Shown piece after piece: positions 35,395-44,449 of a stretch of DNA of 64,000 nt. Source of the stretch: Thalassotalea litorea (GTDB taxonomy: Bacteria > Pseudomonadota > Gammaproteobacteria > Enterobacterales > Alteromonadaceae); NCBI RefSeq assembly GCF_005843925.1, contig NZ_VCBC01000005.1:280672-344671 (forward strand), in the 5' to 3' direction. The notes under the pieces were generated by a model, which saw only the letters and a program-made list of their open reading frames with translations, ran no database searches and was not told the DNA's origin. Made by a program: the position numbers and the translations under genes. Position 1 is the stretch's first letter; each line of letters opens with the position of its first letter.

Positions 35395-36398
35395 TTGATC
35401 TACGCAGTGATACCGTCACCCAACCGACTCAGGTTATCCGTGAATTAATGGCAAGCGCGGTAACAGGCGATGATGTCTATGGTGAGGACCCAACAGTGAA
35501 TCAGCTGGAGCAATTTGCCGCGCAATTGCTCAATAAAGAGGCCGCGATTTTTTGTCCATCCGGTACTCAAAGCAATCTGATCGGCTTGTTGGCCCATTGT
35601 GGCCGTGGTGACGAGTACATTGTAGGCAGCGCCGCCCATACGTATCTATACGAAGGCGGCGGAGCAGCGGTATTAGGTAGTATCCAACCTCAACCATTGA
35701 ATTTGAATACCGATGCAACCTTCGATCTGCAAGCGCTGGAAAGTGCCATTAAACCTGCTGATATTCATTATGCCAGAACCCGACTGATTTGCCTGGAGAA
35801 CACCCACAATGGTCGTTGTTTACCACAAGGTTATACCAGCAAGGTCAAAGCCATCGCTGATAAATATGGCCTGGCAATGCATTTAGACGGTGCCCGCTTG
35901 TTTAACGCGGTCGTATCTGACAACTCCACAGCGGCGAAATTAAGCGAAGATTTTGACAGCGTTTCGATATGTTTGTCTAAAGGCTTAGGTGCGCCGGTAG
36001 GTTCCTTGTTAGTGGGCTCCGAAGCCTTGATTAATGAAGCCCGACACTGGCGCAAAATGCTCGGCGGCGGCATGCGCCAGGCTGGTATATTGGCCGCTGC
36101 AGGCCTTTATGCATTACAACATCATGTTGAACGGTTAAATGATGATCATCAACGCGCCTCACAATTGGGTAAAGCGCTAGGCAATATCGATGGGGTCACC
36201 TTAAAGTTCGATAAGGCATTTACCAATATGGTGTATGTTCAGGTCAGTGCCGAGATGAAAGCCAGCCTCGACAAATTAGCGCCGGCTCATAATGTCATTC
36301 TTCCTTCGGGCGAGCAGATGCGTCTGGTCACTCACTTAGATATTGACGATGAGGACATCGACACCATCGTTAAATTATTCGAGCAAGCCGCACAATAA
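35382..36398 (+). CDS. Threonine-aldolase-family PLP enzyme (candidate hydroxytrimethyllysine aldolase)
   Basis: 338 residues with the fold-type-I beta-eliminating lyase pattern of low-specificity L-threonine aldolase: DLRSDTVTQPT at the start, GDDVYGEDPTVNQLE, ICLENTHNGRCLP, HLDGARLFNA with the PLP Asp169, and Lys200 in SICLSKGLGAPVGS as the Schiff-base Lys. His86 (AAHTYLYEGGG) matches the catalytic His. It would split a beta-hydroxy-amino acid into glycine and an aldehyde. Because the ATG lies inside the dioxygenase gene and an aldehyde dehydrogenase follows, 3-hydroxy-trimethyllysine (giving 4-trimethylaminobutanal) is a strong candidate substrate; plain L-threonine or allo-threonine remains possible. 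Alone, it would be called ltaE. Confidence 0.85.
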   Translation: MAGIIDLRSDTVTQPTQVIRELMASAVTGDDVYGEDPTVNQLEQFAAQLLNKEAAIFCPSGTQSNLIGLLAHCGRGDEYIVGSAAHTYLYEGGGAAVLGSIQPQPLNLNTDATFDLQALESAIKPADIHYARTRLICLENTHNGRCLPQGYTSKVKAIADKYGLAMHLDGARLFNAVVSDNSTAAKLSEDFDSVSICLSKGLGAPVGSLLVGSEALINEARHWRKMLGGGMRQAGILAAAGLYALQHHVERLNDDHQRASQLGKALGNIDGVTLKFDKAFTNMVYVQVSAEMKASLDKLAPAHNVILPSGEQMRLVTHLDIDDEDIDTIVKLFEQAAQ

Positions 36399-36415
36399 CC
36401 GCGAAGATGCTACCC

Positions 36416-36455
36416 GTGCTGATGCCCGTACTGGCATCCGTACGGGTACCAGCAC
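36416..36455 (+). other. Hairpin between the aldolase and aldehyde dehydrogenase genes
   Basis: Outer arms GTGCT (36416-36420) / AGCAC (36451-36455) and inner arms CCCGTAC (36425-36431) / GTACGGG (36440-36446) form a 12-bp interrupted stem with an 8-base loop. There is no T-run, so it may tune downstream expression or stabilise the mRNA rather than terminate it. Confidence 0.55.
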
Positions 36456-36534
36456 AGGTAAAAAATTCACACTTTTCACGCACTGTCTTTCGCCCCAATC
36501 GTTAAAGACAGTATTTGTTCAAGGTATAAAAGCT

Positions 36535-37971
36535 ATGCAAACGCCCGTCTATTCCTACCCGCAACTGTTTATCAATGGTCAATGGCTCTCAAGCGCCAGT
36601 GCACAGCCCCACATTGACGTTATCAATCCTGCAAACGGCCAGATTGTTGCAACAACAGCCAACGCCAATCAGCAAGATGTAGACCGTGCAATAAGCGCGG
36701 CAAAATCGGCCTTTGCGCATTGGTCTGTGACAACCGCTGAACAACGCAAACAATGGATTCTGGCAATTGCCGATGAAATGCAAAATCGTTTTTCGGATTT
36801 AACCCGAGCGATATCGCTAACCATGGGTTGCCCTTATGAAATCAGCAAAGACGCGCAAGTACAAAGCGCGATAGACGCGTTTCGAGAATTTGCGGATTTA
36901 GCTCATGTAGCAGAAGCGGCGGAAACGGTTGGAAATGTGATCCAAAATCACCTTGCCGTTGGCGTCTGTGTATTGATTAATCCATGGAATTATCCATTAT
37001 CACAACTCGTCGGAAAACTCGGGCCTGCCCTGGCCGCAGGCTGCACTGTGGTCGTAAAACCTTCCGAACAAACCCCGATTCAAGATTTGATCATCGCGGA
37101 AATCATCGAAAAGATTGGCTTACCTGCTGGTGTATTCAATGTCATTACCGGCTATGGCGCTGACATTGGTAGCCACCTTTGTGCTCACCCGGATGTGGAT
37201 ATGGTGTCATTTACAGGCTCCACTGCCGCAGGGGTAAAAGTTGCACAGGCCGCAGCGCCGTCGGTTAAACGGGTATGCCAGGAATTGGGTGGAAAATCGC
37301 CCTATATCATAACCGAAGATGCAAACCTGGAAGCTGCAGTGCGATATGGTGTGGAAGATGTGATGTTTAATAGCGGCCAGACCTGCAGCGCATTAACTCG
37401 AATGCTGGTGCCGAAAAGCCAATATCAACAGATATTAGACATCGCCAAACGAGTCTGTGAAGAAAACATCGTTGGCGACCCAGCAGACCCAAAAACGACC
37501 ATGGGACCGTTAAGTTCAAAGCGCCAGCAACAACGTGTATTAGAGTATATCCAGACTGGCATTGATGAAGGCGCGCGACTACTAACCGGAGGGCTTGAAT
37601 TGCCAGAAGAGTTACAGCAAGGCGCCTATGTGATGCCAACGATTTTTACCGATGTCAGCAATGACATGACGATCGCCCGGGAAGAAATTTTTGGCCCGGT
37701 GCTTTGCATCATCCCCTACACAGACGAAGAAGAAGCCATCAAAATCGCCAATGATACCATTTATGGTTTATCTTCATCCGTTTACGCAAAAGATCCACAA
37801 TCGGCCTTAGCGCTCGCTCGTCAAATACGAGCCGGGCAGTGTTTCATTCAAGGAGCATATTTCACCACCAAGGCTCCCTTTGGCGGCTTTAAACAATCGG
37901 GTAATGGTCGTGAATGGGGACTGGAAGGCCTCAAAGAATTTCTCGAATTACAAGCCATCATTATGCCTTAA
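36535..37971 (+). CDS. NAD(P)-dependent aldehyde dehydrogenase (candidate trimethylaminobutyraldehyde dehydrogenase)
   Basis: From ATG 36535 (AAGG about 10 bases ahead) the enzyme has 478 residues, normal for the ALDH superfamily; the frame is open farther upstream to 36343 but that part crosses the aldolase stop and the hairpin and has odd composition. Motifs: PWNYPLSQLVGKLGPALAAGCTVVVKPSE for NAD(P), FTGSTAAG, Glu250 in CQELGGKSP, catalytic Cys284 in NSGQTCSA, and the end GGFKQSGNGREWGLEG. It is 136 bases after the aldolase gene in the same direction. In the proposed pathway it oxidises 4-trimethylaminobutanal to gamma-butyrobetaine. Other aldehydes cannot be excluded. Confidence 0.85.
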   Translation: MQTPVYSYPQLFINGQWLSSASAQPHIDVINPANGQIVATTANANQQDVDRAISAAKSAFAHWSVTTAEQRKQWILAIADEMQNRFSDLTRAISLTMGCPYEISKDAQVQSAIDAFREFADLAHVAEAAETVGNVIQNHLAVGVCVLINPWNYPLSQLVGKLGPALAAGCTVVVKPSEQTPIQDLIIAEIIEKIGLPAGVFNVITGYGADIGSHLCAHPDVDMVSFTGSTAAGVKVAQAAAPSVKRVCQELGGKSPYIITEDANLEAAVRYGVEDVMFNSGQTCSALTRMLVPKSQYQQILDIAKRVCEENIVGDPADPKTTMGPLSSKRQQQRVLEYIQTGIDEGARLLTGGLELPEELQQGAYVMPTIFTDVSNDMTIAREEIFGPVLCIIPYTDEEEAIKIANDTIYGLSSSVYAKDPQSALALARQIRAGQCFIQGAYFTTKAPFGGFKQSGNGREWGLEGLKEFLELQAIIMP

Positions 37972-38047
37972 ATCCAAGCATCTCTTCACTAAGGGCGTAA
38001 GCCAACAATAAAGCCGTATTTTGGTGTTGTTCCCTTGGTGGGCGTGG

Positions 38048-38830
38048 CTATTTGTCTTTGTCCTGGCGCTTGTCGGAAAATAGGCCACTCAGCAGATCGG
38101 ACGGTAGCGGAAACAATATCGTCGAGTTTTTTTCGCTGGCAATTTCGGTCAGGGTCTGCAAATAACGTAGTAATATAGCATTAGGCTCGACTGCTAATTT
38201 CTCTGCAGCTTCCACCAGTTTTCCAGAAGCTTCCATTTCACCAGAGGCATGGATCACTTTAGCTCGTCGTGTTCTTTCCGCCTCAGCCTGTTTGGCGATT
38301 GCCCGGATCATGCTTTCGTTCAGATCAACATGTTTGATTTCAACATTAGACACTTTAATCCCCCAACCATCGGAGCGGGTATCGAGGATTTCCTGAATAT
38401 CCGAATTTAACATTTCTCGATTTGCCAGCATTTCATCCAACTCATGTTGACCCAACACGGAGCGCAGGGTCGTCTGCGCCAACTGAGAAGTTGCCTGCAG
38501 ATAATCTTCCACATTGATAATCGCTTTTTGCGGATCGATCACCCGAAAGTAGATTACCGCATTGACTCGGACAGAGACGTTATCACGACTGATCACGTCC
38601 TGACTCGGCACATCCATTACCACAGTACGCAAATCAACCCGTACCATTTGCTGTATAAATGGAATAATAATGATCAATCCCGGCCCTTTTACCCTATAGA
38701 ACCGTCCCAGAAGAAAAATGACACCACGCTCATACTCTCGCAATATCTTGAACGCCTTGTACAACAGGGCAATCACTAAAGCCGTCACCACCGCGGTGAA
38801 TATCTGCTCACTTGTATAGATTAAATCCAT
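38048..38830 (-). CDS. Slipin (SPFH/band-7 stomatin-like membrane protein)
   Basis: 260 residues: a short N-terminal membrane segment ([16 protein letters not shown], about 12-27), then an SPFH domain with [50 protein letters not shown] and a C-terminal coiled-coil helix (about 170-215). Stomatin-like proteins oligomerise on the inner membrane, scaffold lipid microdomains and control neighbouring proteases. It starts 4 bases after the NfeD gene ends, the conserved NfeD-slipin operon, in which the NfeD protease is thought to cleave the C-terminus of its partner. The C-terminal hydrophobic LLSGLF stretch could be that target region. Confidence 0.93.
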   Translation of the reverse strand: MDLIYTSEQIFTAVVTALVIALLYKAFKILREYERGVIFLLGRFYRVKGPGLIIIIPFIQQMVRVDLRTVVMDVPSQDVISRDNVSVRVNAVIYFRVIDPQKAIINVEDYLQATSQLAQTTLRSVLGQHELDEMLANREMLNSDIQEILDTRSDGWGIKVSNVEIKHVDLNESMIRAIAKQAEAERTRRAKVIHASGEMEASGKLVEAAEKLAVEPNAILLRYLQTLTEIASEKNSTILFPLPSDLLSGLFSDKRQDKDK

Positions 38831-38834
38831 CGTT

Positions 38835-40211
38835 TCATTCCTTCACCTGAATTGGGTTAACCGTCAACACCAGACCTTTGATTGCCGTCACCTTTACTAT
38901 CTGATCTTTTTGTAACGGTTGAATGCTGTTCGCTGACCATTGTTCACCATTGAAAATTACCTGCCCTTTGCCGGTAAAATCGTCAACCACCACTACCTCA
39001 GCACCGACGATTTCCTCCTTGCCGCTAACCACCTGGCTGTGACGATTTCGCCATAGAAAACCCAGACAAAACACCAAAAACAGTACCGAGACTAAGGCAA
39101 ACGCCGCAATAATTGGGATAGACACCTGAAATTGCACCTGATCCGTATCTATCAAAAAAATCGATCCGATTACAAACGCAATGAGGCCACCGATACCAAG
39201 TACACCAAAGCTTGGCACCATCGCCTCGGCTACCAGCAACCCGATACCAACGATAAGTAACCCCATGCCCGAAAAACTCAGCGGTAGCATTTGCAGAGCA
39301 TAGGTCGCGATCAGTAACGCGATGACTCCAGTTACGCCCGCAACGCCGATACCTGGACTATAAAATTCCAATATCAATCCATAAATTCCGATCAACAACA
39401 AAATGTAGGCGATATTAGGGTCGGTAATGGTGCCAATAAACTGATGCCGCCAGTCCGGTTCAATTACATTAAGTGCGACATCTTGCAAATTAATCTGGGG
39501 ATCTAGTCCGCTCAATTGCGCCGGGTTATTTTTTATTTGTTCTATCAGTGCTTCCGGTGAATCTGCCAGGGCATTGATCACATTCTCCTTCAGGGCTTCG
39601 GTTGCCGTTAACGTTGCAGCTTCGGCCACCGCCAGTTCAGCCCAATCGGCATTTCGGCCTCGCAATTGTGCCAATGAACGAATATAAGCGATTGAATCAT
39701 TGAGGATCTTTTTCTCCATCGCCGACGCACTTGAGTCTTTGTCCTCGGAACCATCGTTGCTATTCGGGTTAGGGCCAATATTTACCGGGGTGGCGGCCCC
39801 TAACGTGGTTGCAGGCGCCATTGCCGCATGGTGGCAAGCATATAAAATATAGGTACCAGCACTGGCGGCTCTTGCGCCTTTCGGGTAGACCAGGCAAACA
39901 ATGGGTTTTGTCGATTCAAGAATGCTTTTATTAATATCACGAAGGCTGGATACTAACCCGCCAGGAGTATCCAGAGTGATGATGATCAGTGGCACCTGTT
40001 GGTTTTGATTGGAACGGGAAATGTGTTCCAACAAGTAATCCCTGACGGAAGGGCCAATAGCACCATTGATGGTTAGTATGGGAATCGTGCTGGGCTCAGA
40101 CCTGCTCTGCTCAGACATGCTCTGCTCAGACATGCTCTGCTCAGAAAGCTGCCCGGCCCAAATTAATAGCGGGCTAAACAGAAAACAAAGGAATAACCGC
40201 CTTAAAAACAT
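38835..40211 (-). CDS. NfeD-family membrane serine protease (ClpP-class)
   Basis: From ATG 40211 (GAG-type site 6-9 bases ahead) the product has 458 residues: signal peptide ([16 protein letters not shown]), a repeat-bearing linker, a ClpP-like protease domain with nucleophile Ser in [11 protein letters not shown] and the family Lys in [12 protein letters not shown], four to five C-terminal membrane helices, and a terminal OB-fold ([31 protein letters not shown]). This is the long NfeD1b form that partners a slipin, its neighbour. An ATG at 40319 would add 36 residues without signal character. The linker after the signal peptide contains the 15-base tandem repeat listed separately. Confidence 0.9.
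   Translation of the reverse strand: MFLRRLFLCFLFSPLLIWAGQLSEQSMSEQSMSEQSRSEPSTIPILTINGAIGPSVRDYLLEHISRSNQNQQVPLIIITLDTPGGLVSSLRDINKSILESTKPIVCLVYPKGARAASAGTYILYACHHAAMAPATTLGAATPVNIGPNPNSNDGSEDKDSSASAMEKKILNDSIAYIRSLAQLRGRNADWAELAVAEAATLTATEALKENVINALADSPEALIEQIKNNPAQLSGLDPQINLQDVALNVIEPDWRHQFIGTITDPNIAYILLLIGIYGLILEFYSPGIGVAGVTGVIALLIATYALQMLPLSFSGMGLLIVGIGLLVAEAMVPSFGVLGIGGLIAFVIGSIFLIDTDQVQFQVSIPIIAAFALVSVLFLVFCLGFLWRNRHSQVVSGKEEIVGAEVVVVDDFTGKGQVIFNGEQWSANSIQPLQKDQIVKVTAIKGLVLTVNPIQVKE
40102..40146. repeat. 15-base tandem repeat inside the NfeD gene
   Basis: Three direct copies of a 15-base unit (ATGCTCTGCTCAGAC, first and last copies one base different) encode repeated SEQSM pentapeptides just after the signal peptide. 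The unit length keeps the frame, so copy changes would only lengthen or shorten the linker. Confidence 0.85.
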
Positions 40212-40772
40212 TTTCTCAAACTCTGCAAACTTCACTCTAAAGTATAGTAAGCTTGACGAATAACGCGCTGCGTAGCCTTGGCCAACGGACTCGCTTACGT
40301 CTTTTTCACATCCACTCAAGGCTATAAATATTTTCCGTTTGCGTTGGCGTTAAAACTTTCCCAACCAGAACAAGACTTCGATAATTAGCCTCAGTCGAAC
40401 TACGATGATTTTCTGGCTACATAGCAACGCTCAATAGCGAGATTTCCCAGCTCTTGAGCGCTAGTTTCTTCTCCTGAAGGTAGTCAAATCGATCACATTG
40501 CTTGCTGAGTGTTTAAATCGCATTTTCCGGGCACGCTCTAACGTATCTAAGAATGATAAAATCTTAATGCAACCTGAGACATCCAGCATCAGTCGACCTG
40601 GTGCCCGAGTGTCGAAAGCTCGAAAAACACTCCCCAATGGTTCTCTGGGGAAAGTATTGTGTTATCTGGATCTATCACTTAAGTTAGATTGCCACAAACC
40701 TGAAATCTCCTTATGCAAGGCAAAATCTTTAGGGATTGTGCGAATACACCTAAAAAACACAGTACCCTGGCA
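40212..40772. other. Intergenic region with no supported gene
   Basis: 561 bases lie between the NfeD start and the DUF4242 gene. No reading frame on either strand has a ribosome site or family resemblance that I recognise. The stretch around 40500-40760 has coding-like composition in places and could be an eroded gene, but I cannot assign it. Confidence 0.4.
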
Positions 40773-41045
40773 CTATTCTGAAGTCGTCGGATCAATAATG
40801 GTTTTAACTTCAGAGATTGAATTGGCCGGAAATCCTCCCTGCTCCGCATGTTGTTTTATTAAGTTTTCGTTATCGGCAATGTACACACAATAAACTTTAT
40901 CGCCTGTCACATAACTTTGTACCCACTGTATATGCGGGCCCATGTTTTGTAATACACTGCAGGACTTTTGCGAAATCCCCTGCAAATCGCTTGCAGACAA
41001 ATTTCCGGCACCAGGAATGTCTCGTTCTATCACATATTTTGGCAT
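40773..41045 (-). CDS. DUF4242 family small protein
   Basis: A 90-residue single-domain protein, MPKYVIERDIPGAGNLSASDLQGISQKS, with the later segment QWVQSYVTGDKVYCVYIADNENLIKQHAEQGGFPANSISEVKTIIDP. This is the ferredoxin-like DUF4242 pattern (a member is reported as a nickel-binding protein of Streptomyces), with conserved acidic and His/Cys positions. Small, soluble and cytoplasmic; function in proteobacteria unknown. Co-oriented with, but not close to, the NfeD gene downstream and the AbgT gene upstream. The gap ahead of it contains the AbgT terminator. Confidence 0.8.
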   Translation of the reverse strand: MPKYVIERDIPGAGNLSASDLQGISQKSCSVLQNMGPHIQWVQSYVTGDKVYCVYIADNENLIKQHAEQGGFPANSISEVKTIIDPTTSE

Positions 41046-41174
41046 CGTTATCTCCGATAATTTGGGTTAACCTAACGTTGTAATGACATCTCAAAAATCA
41101 TCTAAAACACAAATAACACAATGAGATAAAAATAAATTTAGTCATCGACAGTAATAATCGTCAAGACTAAGAAT

Positions 41175-41201
41175 AAAAAAACGCCGCTAAATTAGCGGCG
41201 T
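41175..41201 (-). terminator. Rho-independent terminator of the AbgT-family gene
   Basis: A 9-bp G/C-rich stem (ACGCCGCTA / TAGCGGCGT, loop AAT, 41181-41201) is followed on the minus strand by a run of seven T. It lies 38 bases after the stop of the transporter gene. A TTTT on the plus strand makes it functional in both directions. Confidence 0.9.
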
Positions 41202-41238
41202 TTTATCAAACGGATTTCGTTGCCTTCAGGCTTTTAAA

Positions 41239-42792
41239 TTAGTTAGGCAAATACTCGTAGGATGCCTGTAAACCAAGCGGCAAGCCCAATCCCCAATAGG
41301 CCATCAAAAACAACGTCCAGACAATCAAAAAGCTCATCGAGAACGGCAACATCATTGCCGTTAAGGTACCGATGCCGGCATTGGTCACATAACGCTGACA
41401 AAACACCACCACTAACGGGAAGTAAGGCATTAATGGCGTGATGATATTGGTACTGGAATCACCGATACGATAAGCCGCTTGTGCCAAATCTGGTGAAATA
41501 CCTAACTGCATCAACATCGGAATAAATATTGGCGCCAAAAGCGCCCATTTCGCCGATGCCGAGCCCACGAATAAGTTAATAAAACCGGTAAGAAAGATAA
41601 TGCCGGTGATGGTAATGCCGGCAGGTAATGCCATTTCTTTTAAGAACGCCGCGCCTTTAACCGCCAGAAGAATTCCAAGGTTAGATTGACCAAAGGCATA
41701 AATAAACTGGGCGATAAAGAACATGATCACCAGATAATATCCCATACCCGACATCGCCTTGGACATGCCTTCAATAAAATCCTTCGACGTTTTAATTTTG
41801 CCAATCACTAAACCATAAACCAAACCAGGTACCAGGAATAACAGGAATATTAGTGGCACAATAGATTTCATTAGCGGCGCGGAAAATGCCGTTAGTGAGC
41901 CATCTTCGGCGCGCCAGGATGAATCGATGGGATAGGCACTCGCAAATAAGATCCCAAGGCCAATAACGACAGAGAACATCGCCCAGCGCAGAGCCTTACG
42001 CTCATGGTCTTCCAGCGGTTCCATTTTCGGCAAGTCCGATAAATCACCATCCAATTTATTACTGGCAAGCTTAGGTTCAACGATTTTATCGGTGATAAAC
42101 CAACCTAAACCGGTCACGATCAGCGCCGATGCGGTGGTGAAGTAATAATTGTTCAGTGGGTTTAGTACAATGTTGGGATCCAATAGCTGTGCACCAGCCT
42201 GGGAAATTCCTTGCAACATCGGATCGAGCGCCGATGGTACAAAATTGGCGGAGAAACCACCGGAAACACCGGCAAATGCGGCGGCAATACCGGCAAGAGG
42301 GTGACGCCCTGCGGCATAAAAAATCACCCCGCCTAACGGGATCACCAATACGTAACCTGCATCCACCGCGGAATGGCTGACAATACCGACGAGTATTACC
42401 ATCGGGGTTAATAGCCAGGTCGCGGTTTTTGCCATAATCGCGCGCAGCCCCGCATTGATAAAGCCGCTATACTCGGCAACACCAATGCCTAACATGGCGA
42501 CCAGTACAACACCTACCGGGTGAAAATGTGAGAAGTTAGTCACCATGACCGAGAAAAACTGGGTAAGGGCTTCGCCGGTCAATTGATTATTAATCACCAA
42601 AGCCTGCCCGCTTCTAGGGTCTACGGCATTAAAATCCACGCCTGCGAATAGCCAGGATAAAAACCAGACGATAAACAACAGTGAGATAAACAGTGCGGCG
42701 GGATCGGGTAATTTATTGCCGACAATTTCGACTCTATCGAGAAATCGCTGTACCAGAGACGGTTGTTCGATTGACGCTTGTACTTCACTCAT
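41239..42792 (-). CDS. AbgT-family transporter
   Basis: A 517-residue, highly hydrophobic protein with AbgT-family features: N-terminal RFLDRVEIVGNKLPDPAALFISLLF, the hairpin segments NFSHFHPVGVVLVAMLGIGVAEYSGFI and SHSAVDAGYVLVIPLGGVIFYAAGRHPLAGIAAAFAGVSGGFSAN, and the late GDSSTNIITPLMPYFPLVV. E. coli AbgT takes up p-aminobenzoyl-glutamate; marine homologues such as MtrF also export sulfonamides. The cargo here is unknown, and no Abg hydrolase is adjacent, although an M20 peptidase of related family lies 25 kb away. Single-gene unit with its own terminator. Confidence 0.93.
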   Translation of the reverse strand: MSEVQASIEQPSLVQRFLDRVEIVGNKLPDPAALFISLLFIVWFLSWLFAGVDFNAVDPRSGQALVINNQLTGEALTQFFSVMVTNFSHFHPVGVVLVAMLGIGVAEYSGFINAGLRAIMAKTATWLLTPMVILVGIVSHSAVDAGYVLVIPLGGVIFYAAGRHPLAGIAAAFAGVSGGFSANFVPSALDPMLQGISQAGAQLLDPNIVLNPLNNYYFTTASALIVTGLGWFITDKIVEPKLASNKLDGDLSDLPKMEPLEDHERKALRWAMFSVVIGLGILFASAYPIDSSWRAEDGSLTAFSAPLMKSIVPLIFLLFLVPGLVYGLVIGKIKTSKDFIEGMSKAMSGMGYYLVIMFFIAQFIYAFGQSNLGILLAVKGAAFLKEMALPAGITITGIIFLTGFINLFVGSASAKWALLAPIFIPMLMQLGISPDLAQAAYRIGDSSTNIITPLMPYFPLVVVFCQRYVTNAGIGTLTAMMLPFSMSFLIVWTLFLMAYWGLGLPLGLQASYEYLPN

Positions 42793-42923
42793 GAATGCAT
42801 CCTATTTGTTATTGTTTTGATTAAGGAATGTTTTCATACTAACCAAGTTTGCCACTTTGCTCAATTTAAGAGCGTAAATATCTGCGCATAGGGGTAGTTA
42901 ATACACTGTATTTGGTAATAGTC

Positions 42924-42955
42924 TTTGCTATACACTATTTGCTATACGCTATTTG
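42924..42955. repeat. 14-base direct repeat upstream of the molybdenum cofactor cluster
   Basis: TTTGCTATACACTA and TTTGCTATACGCTA lie head to tail, followed by a third TTTG. The intergenic gap runs 42793-43299. The unit TTTGCTATACrCTA could hold a dimeric regulator site or be simple slippage. Confidence 0.6.
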
Positions 42956-42966
42956 AGAATAAAACA

Positions 42967-42982
42967 ATTGTCGTTTGACAAT
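42967..42982. promoter_or_regulatory. Palindromic operator candidate upstream of mobA
   Basis: ATTGTC-GTTT-GACAAT is a perfect 6-4-6 palindrome located 318 bases before the mobA start and 175 bases from the AbgT start. It is not the ModE or FNR consensus, so the binding protein is unknown. Confidence 0.45.
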
Positions 42983-43299
42983 GAAAGCCCCAACAGAACA
43001 TTGGTTTTGAAAGAAATTCGAGGGAATTCATCGGATTAAATTGTAATAACTTTCTCTTGAGGATCCGGTGCACTGCTATGACTTGAGCTCGATTTTTTGT
43101 GGTTATTCGTCGTGCTGGTTTGTTGGTTTAGTCTTAACGTGCATTTTAGTGTCATTACCTTAGTCATTGTTATTCATAGCCAATAACACATCTGGTGTGA
43201 TGCGACTAAAACCCGCAAATACCACTTTAGGAATATTTACAAATCCTTGTTTGCACAGCATTATGCGCATTCGCCAATGGGTCAAAAGAGGTAGAAATC

Positions 43300-43899
43300 G
43301 TGAATCCCCCATGCTTAGGCATTATATTAGCGGGTGGTCAATCCAAACGGATGGGTCAAGATAAAGCATTAATGCCTCACCCTCTTGGCAACGGCACCCA
43401 AAACATGTTGCAATACAGTGAACAGTTGTTTCAAAACGCAGGAATGGAACAAGTCCTGATCAGCCGTGATAGTCAAAATACGAATGACGTTACTGGCGCA
43501 ACTGGCATCCGTGACATTTATAAAAAAGCAGGACCGCTTGGCGGTTTGTATAGTGTATTACAACACACAAGTTGCGACGCTGTGCTAATGTTGCCGGTCG
43601 ATTTACCGTTAATGACAGCACCCATGCTGCAACAATTGCGTCAGGTTGGTGAGCGTAATCACTCTGCCTGTTGTTTTGAAGGGCATTCGTTGCCATTATA
43701 TTTACCCATAGATAAAAACGTCAGGGATTTTTTGCAACATGAGTTCGCGCAATTTAACGGAAAAGGTCCGGCGATCAAACATTTACTAAAGCAGGTTCCC
43801 CATACACGGATCACTGCTGACGAACCAATCAAGCTGAGCAATACCAATACACCAGAACAATGGCAAGATGCCCAGCAAATACTGCAATCAGGAATTTAA
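43300..43899 (+). CDS. mobA: Molybdenum cofactor guanylyltransferase
   Basis: 199 residues with GTG start at 43300, fixed by AGAGGTAG 5 bases ahead. The nucleotide loop LAGGQSKRMGQDKAL (about 10-24), IRDIYKKAGPLGGLYSVL and VLMLPVDLPLMTAPML are the MobA signature; LPVDLPL contains the Mg-binding Asp. It attaches GMP to molybdopterin to make the guanine dinucleotide form (bis-MGD) that NarG needs. It opens a nine-gene run (mobA, moaBCDE, modABC, moeB) with short spacings, an unusual compact layout that places cofactor synthesis, molybdate uptake and sulfur transfer under one promoter region. Confidence 0.92.
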   Translation: MNPPCLGIILAGGQSKRMGQDKALMPHPLGNGTQNMLQYSEQLFQNAGMEQVLISRDSQNTNDVTGATGIRDIYKKAGPLGGLYSVLQHTSCDAVLMLPVDLPLMTAPMLQQLRQVGERNHSACCFEGHSLPLYLPIDKNVRDFLQHEFAQFNGKGPAIKHLLKQVPHTRITADEPIKLSNTNTPEQWQDAQQILQSGI

Positions 43900-43906
43900 T
43901 CAGGTT

Positions 43907-44449
43907 ATGAGTCACTCAAAAAACACGCCATTTATGCCACTAAACATCGCAGTTTTGACGGTATCTGATACCCGAGACGAAAGTAATGACACGTCCGGGC
44001 AAACCTTGGTCGAAAGAGCAAAGGCTGCAGGCCATAACGTCTGTGAGAAAGTTATTGTCAAAGACGATGTTTATCAATTAAGAGCGATTGTCTCAAAGTG
44101 GATCGCCAGTAACGACGTTCAGGCGGTTGTCGCCACCGGTGGAACCGGTTTTACCGCCAGAGACAACACCCCGGAAGCCTTAGAGCCATTATTTGATAAG
44201 GCAGTAGAAGGATTTGGCGAGACATTTCGTCAAATTAGCTATGATGAAATTGGTACCTCAACGGTACAATCTCGAGCATTTGCGGGCATTGCCAATGGCA
44301 CGGTTATCTTCTGTGTACCCGGCTCTACTAACGCCTGTAAGACCGCATGGGATAAGCTTATCAAAGAACAATTAGATGCAAGCCACCGCCCCTGTAACTT
44401 TGTAAATCACTTGAAAAATATTGATTTAGTGTGTGATTCGAGAAACTAA
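43907..44449 (+). CDS. moaB: Molybdopterin adenylyltransferase-type protein MoaB
   Basis: From ATG 43907 the protein has 180 residues. The MoaB/MogA fold is recognised by [45 protein letters not shown] and the end [23 protein letters not shown] segment. These proteins adenylylate molybdopterin before Mo insertion (MogA) or are implicated in it (MoaB). The T-GGTG and DSRTG-like loops bind molybdopterin. An in-frame start at 43868 would overlap mobA and lacks a site. It ends in TAATG shared with moaC. With only this one family member visible here, it may be the sole adenylyltransferase used by the cluster. Confidence 0.92.
   Translation: MSHSKNTPFMPLNIAVLTVSDTRDESNDTSGQTLVERAKAAGHNVCEKVIVKDDVYQLRAIVSKWIASNDVQAVVATGGTGFTARDNTPEALEPLFDKAVEGFGETFRQISYDEIGTSTVQSRAFAGIANGTVIFCVPGSTNACKTAWDKLIKEQLDASHRPCNFVNHLKNIDLVCDSRN

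Noticed and set aside
36343..36534. Upstream extension of the aldehyde dehydrogenase reading frame
   Set aside because: The extra 64 codons overlap the aldolase stop and the hairpin, and are rich in Thr/Arg repeats unlike the family; ATG 36535 has a ribosome site.
36535..37971. Anhydrogalactose dehydrogenase of the agar pathway
   Set aside because: An aldehyde dehydrogenase could fit agar catabolism, but it is co-directional with the aldolase and dioxygenase and lies apart from the agar locus; no agar-locus palindrome precedes it.
40498..40893. 131-codon plus-strand frame overlapping the DUF4242 gene
   Set aside because: It runs antisense across the well-supported DUF4242 gene, has no start signal and resembles no family.
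42924..42955. ModE operator
   Set aside because: TATAC-type repeats superficially suggest it, but the inverted symmetry and spacing of ModE sites are absent.
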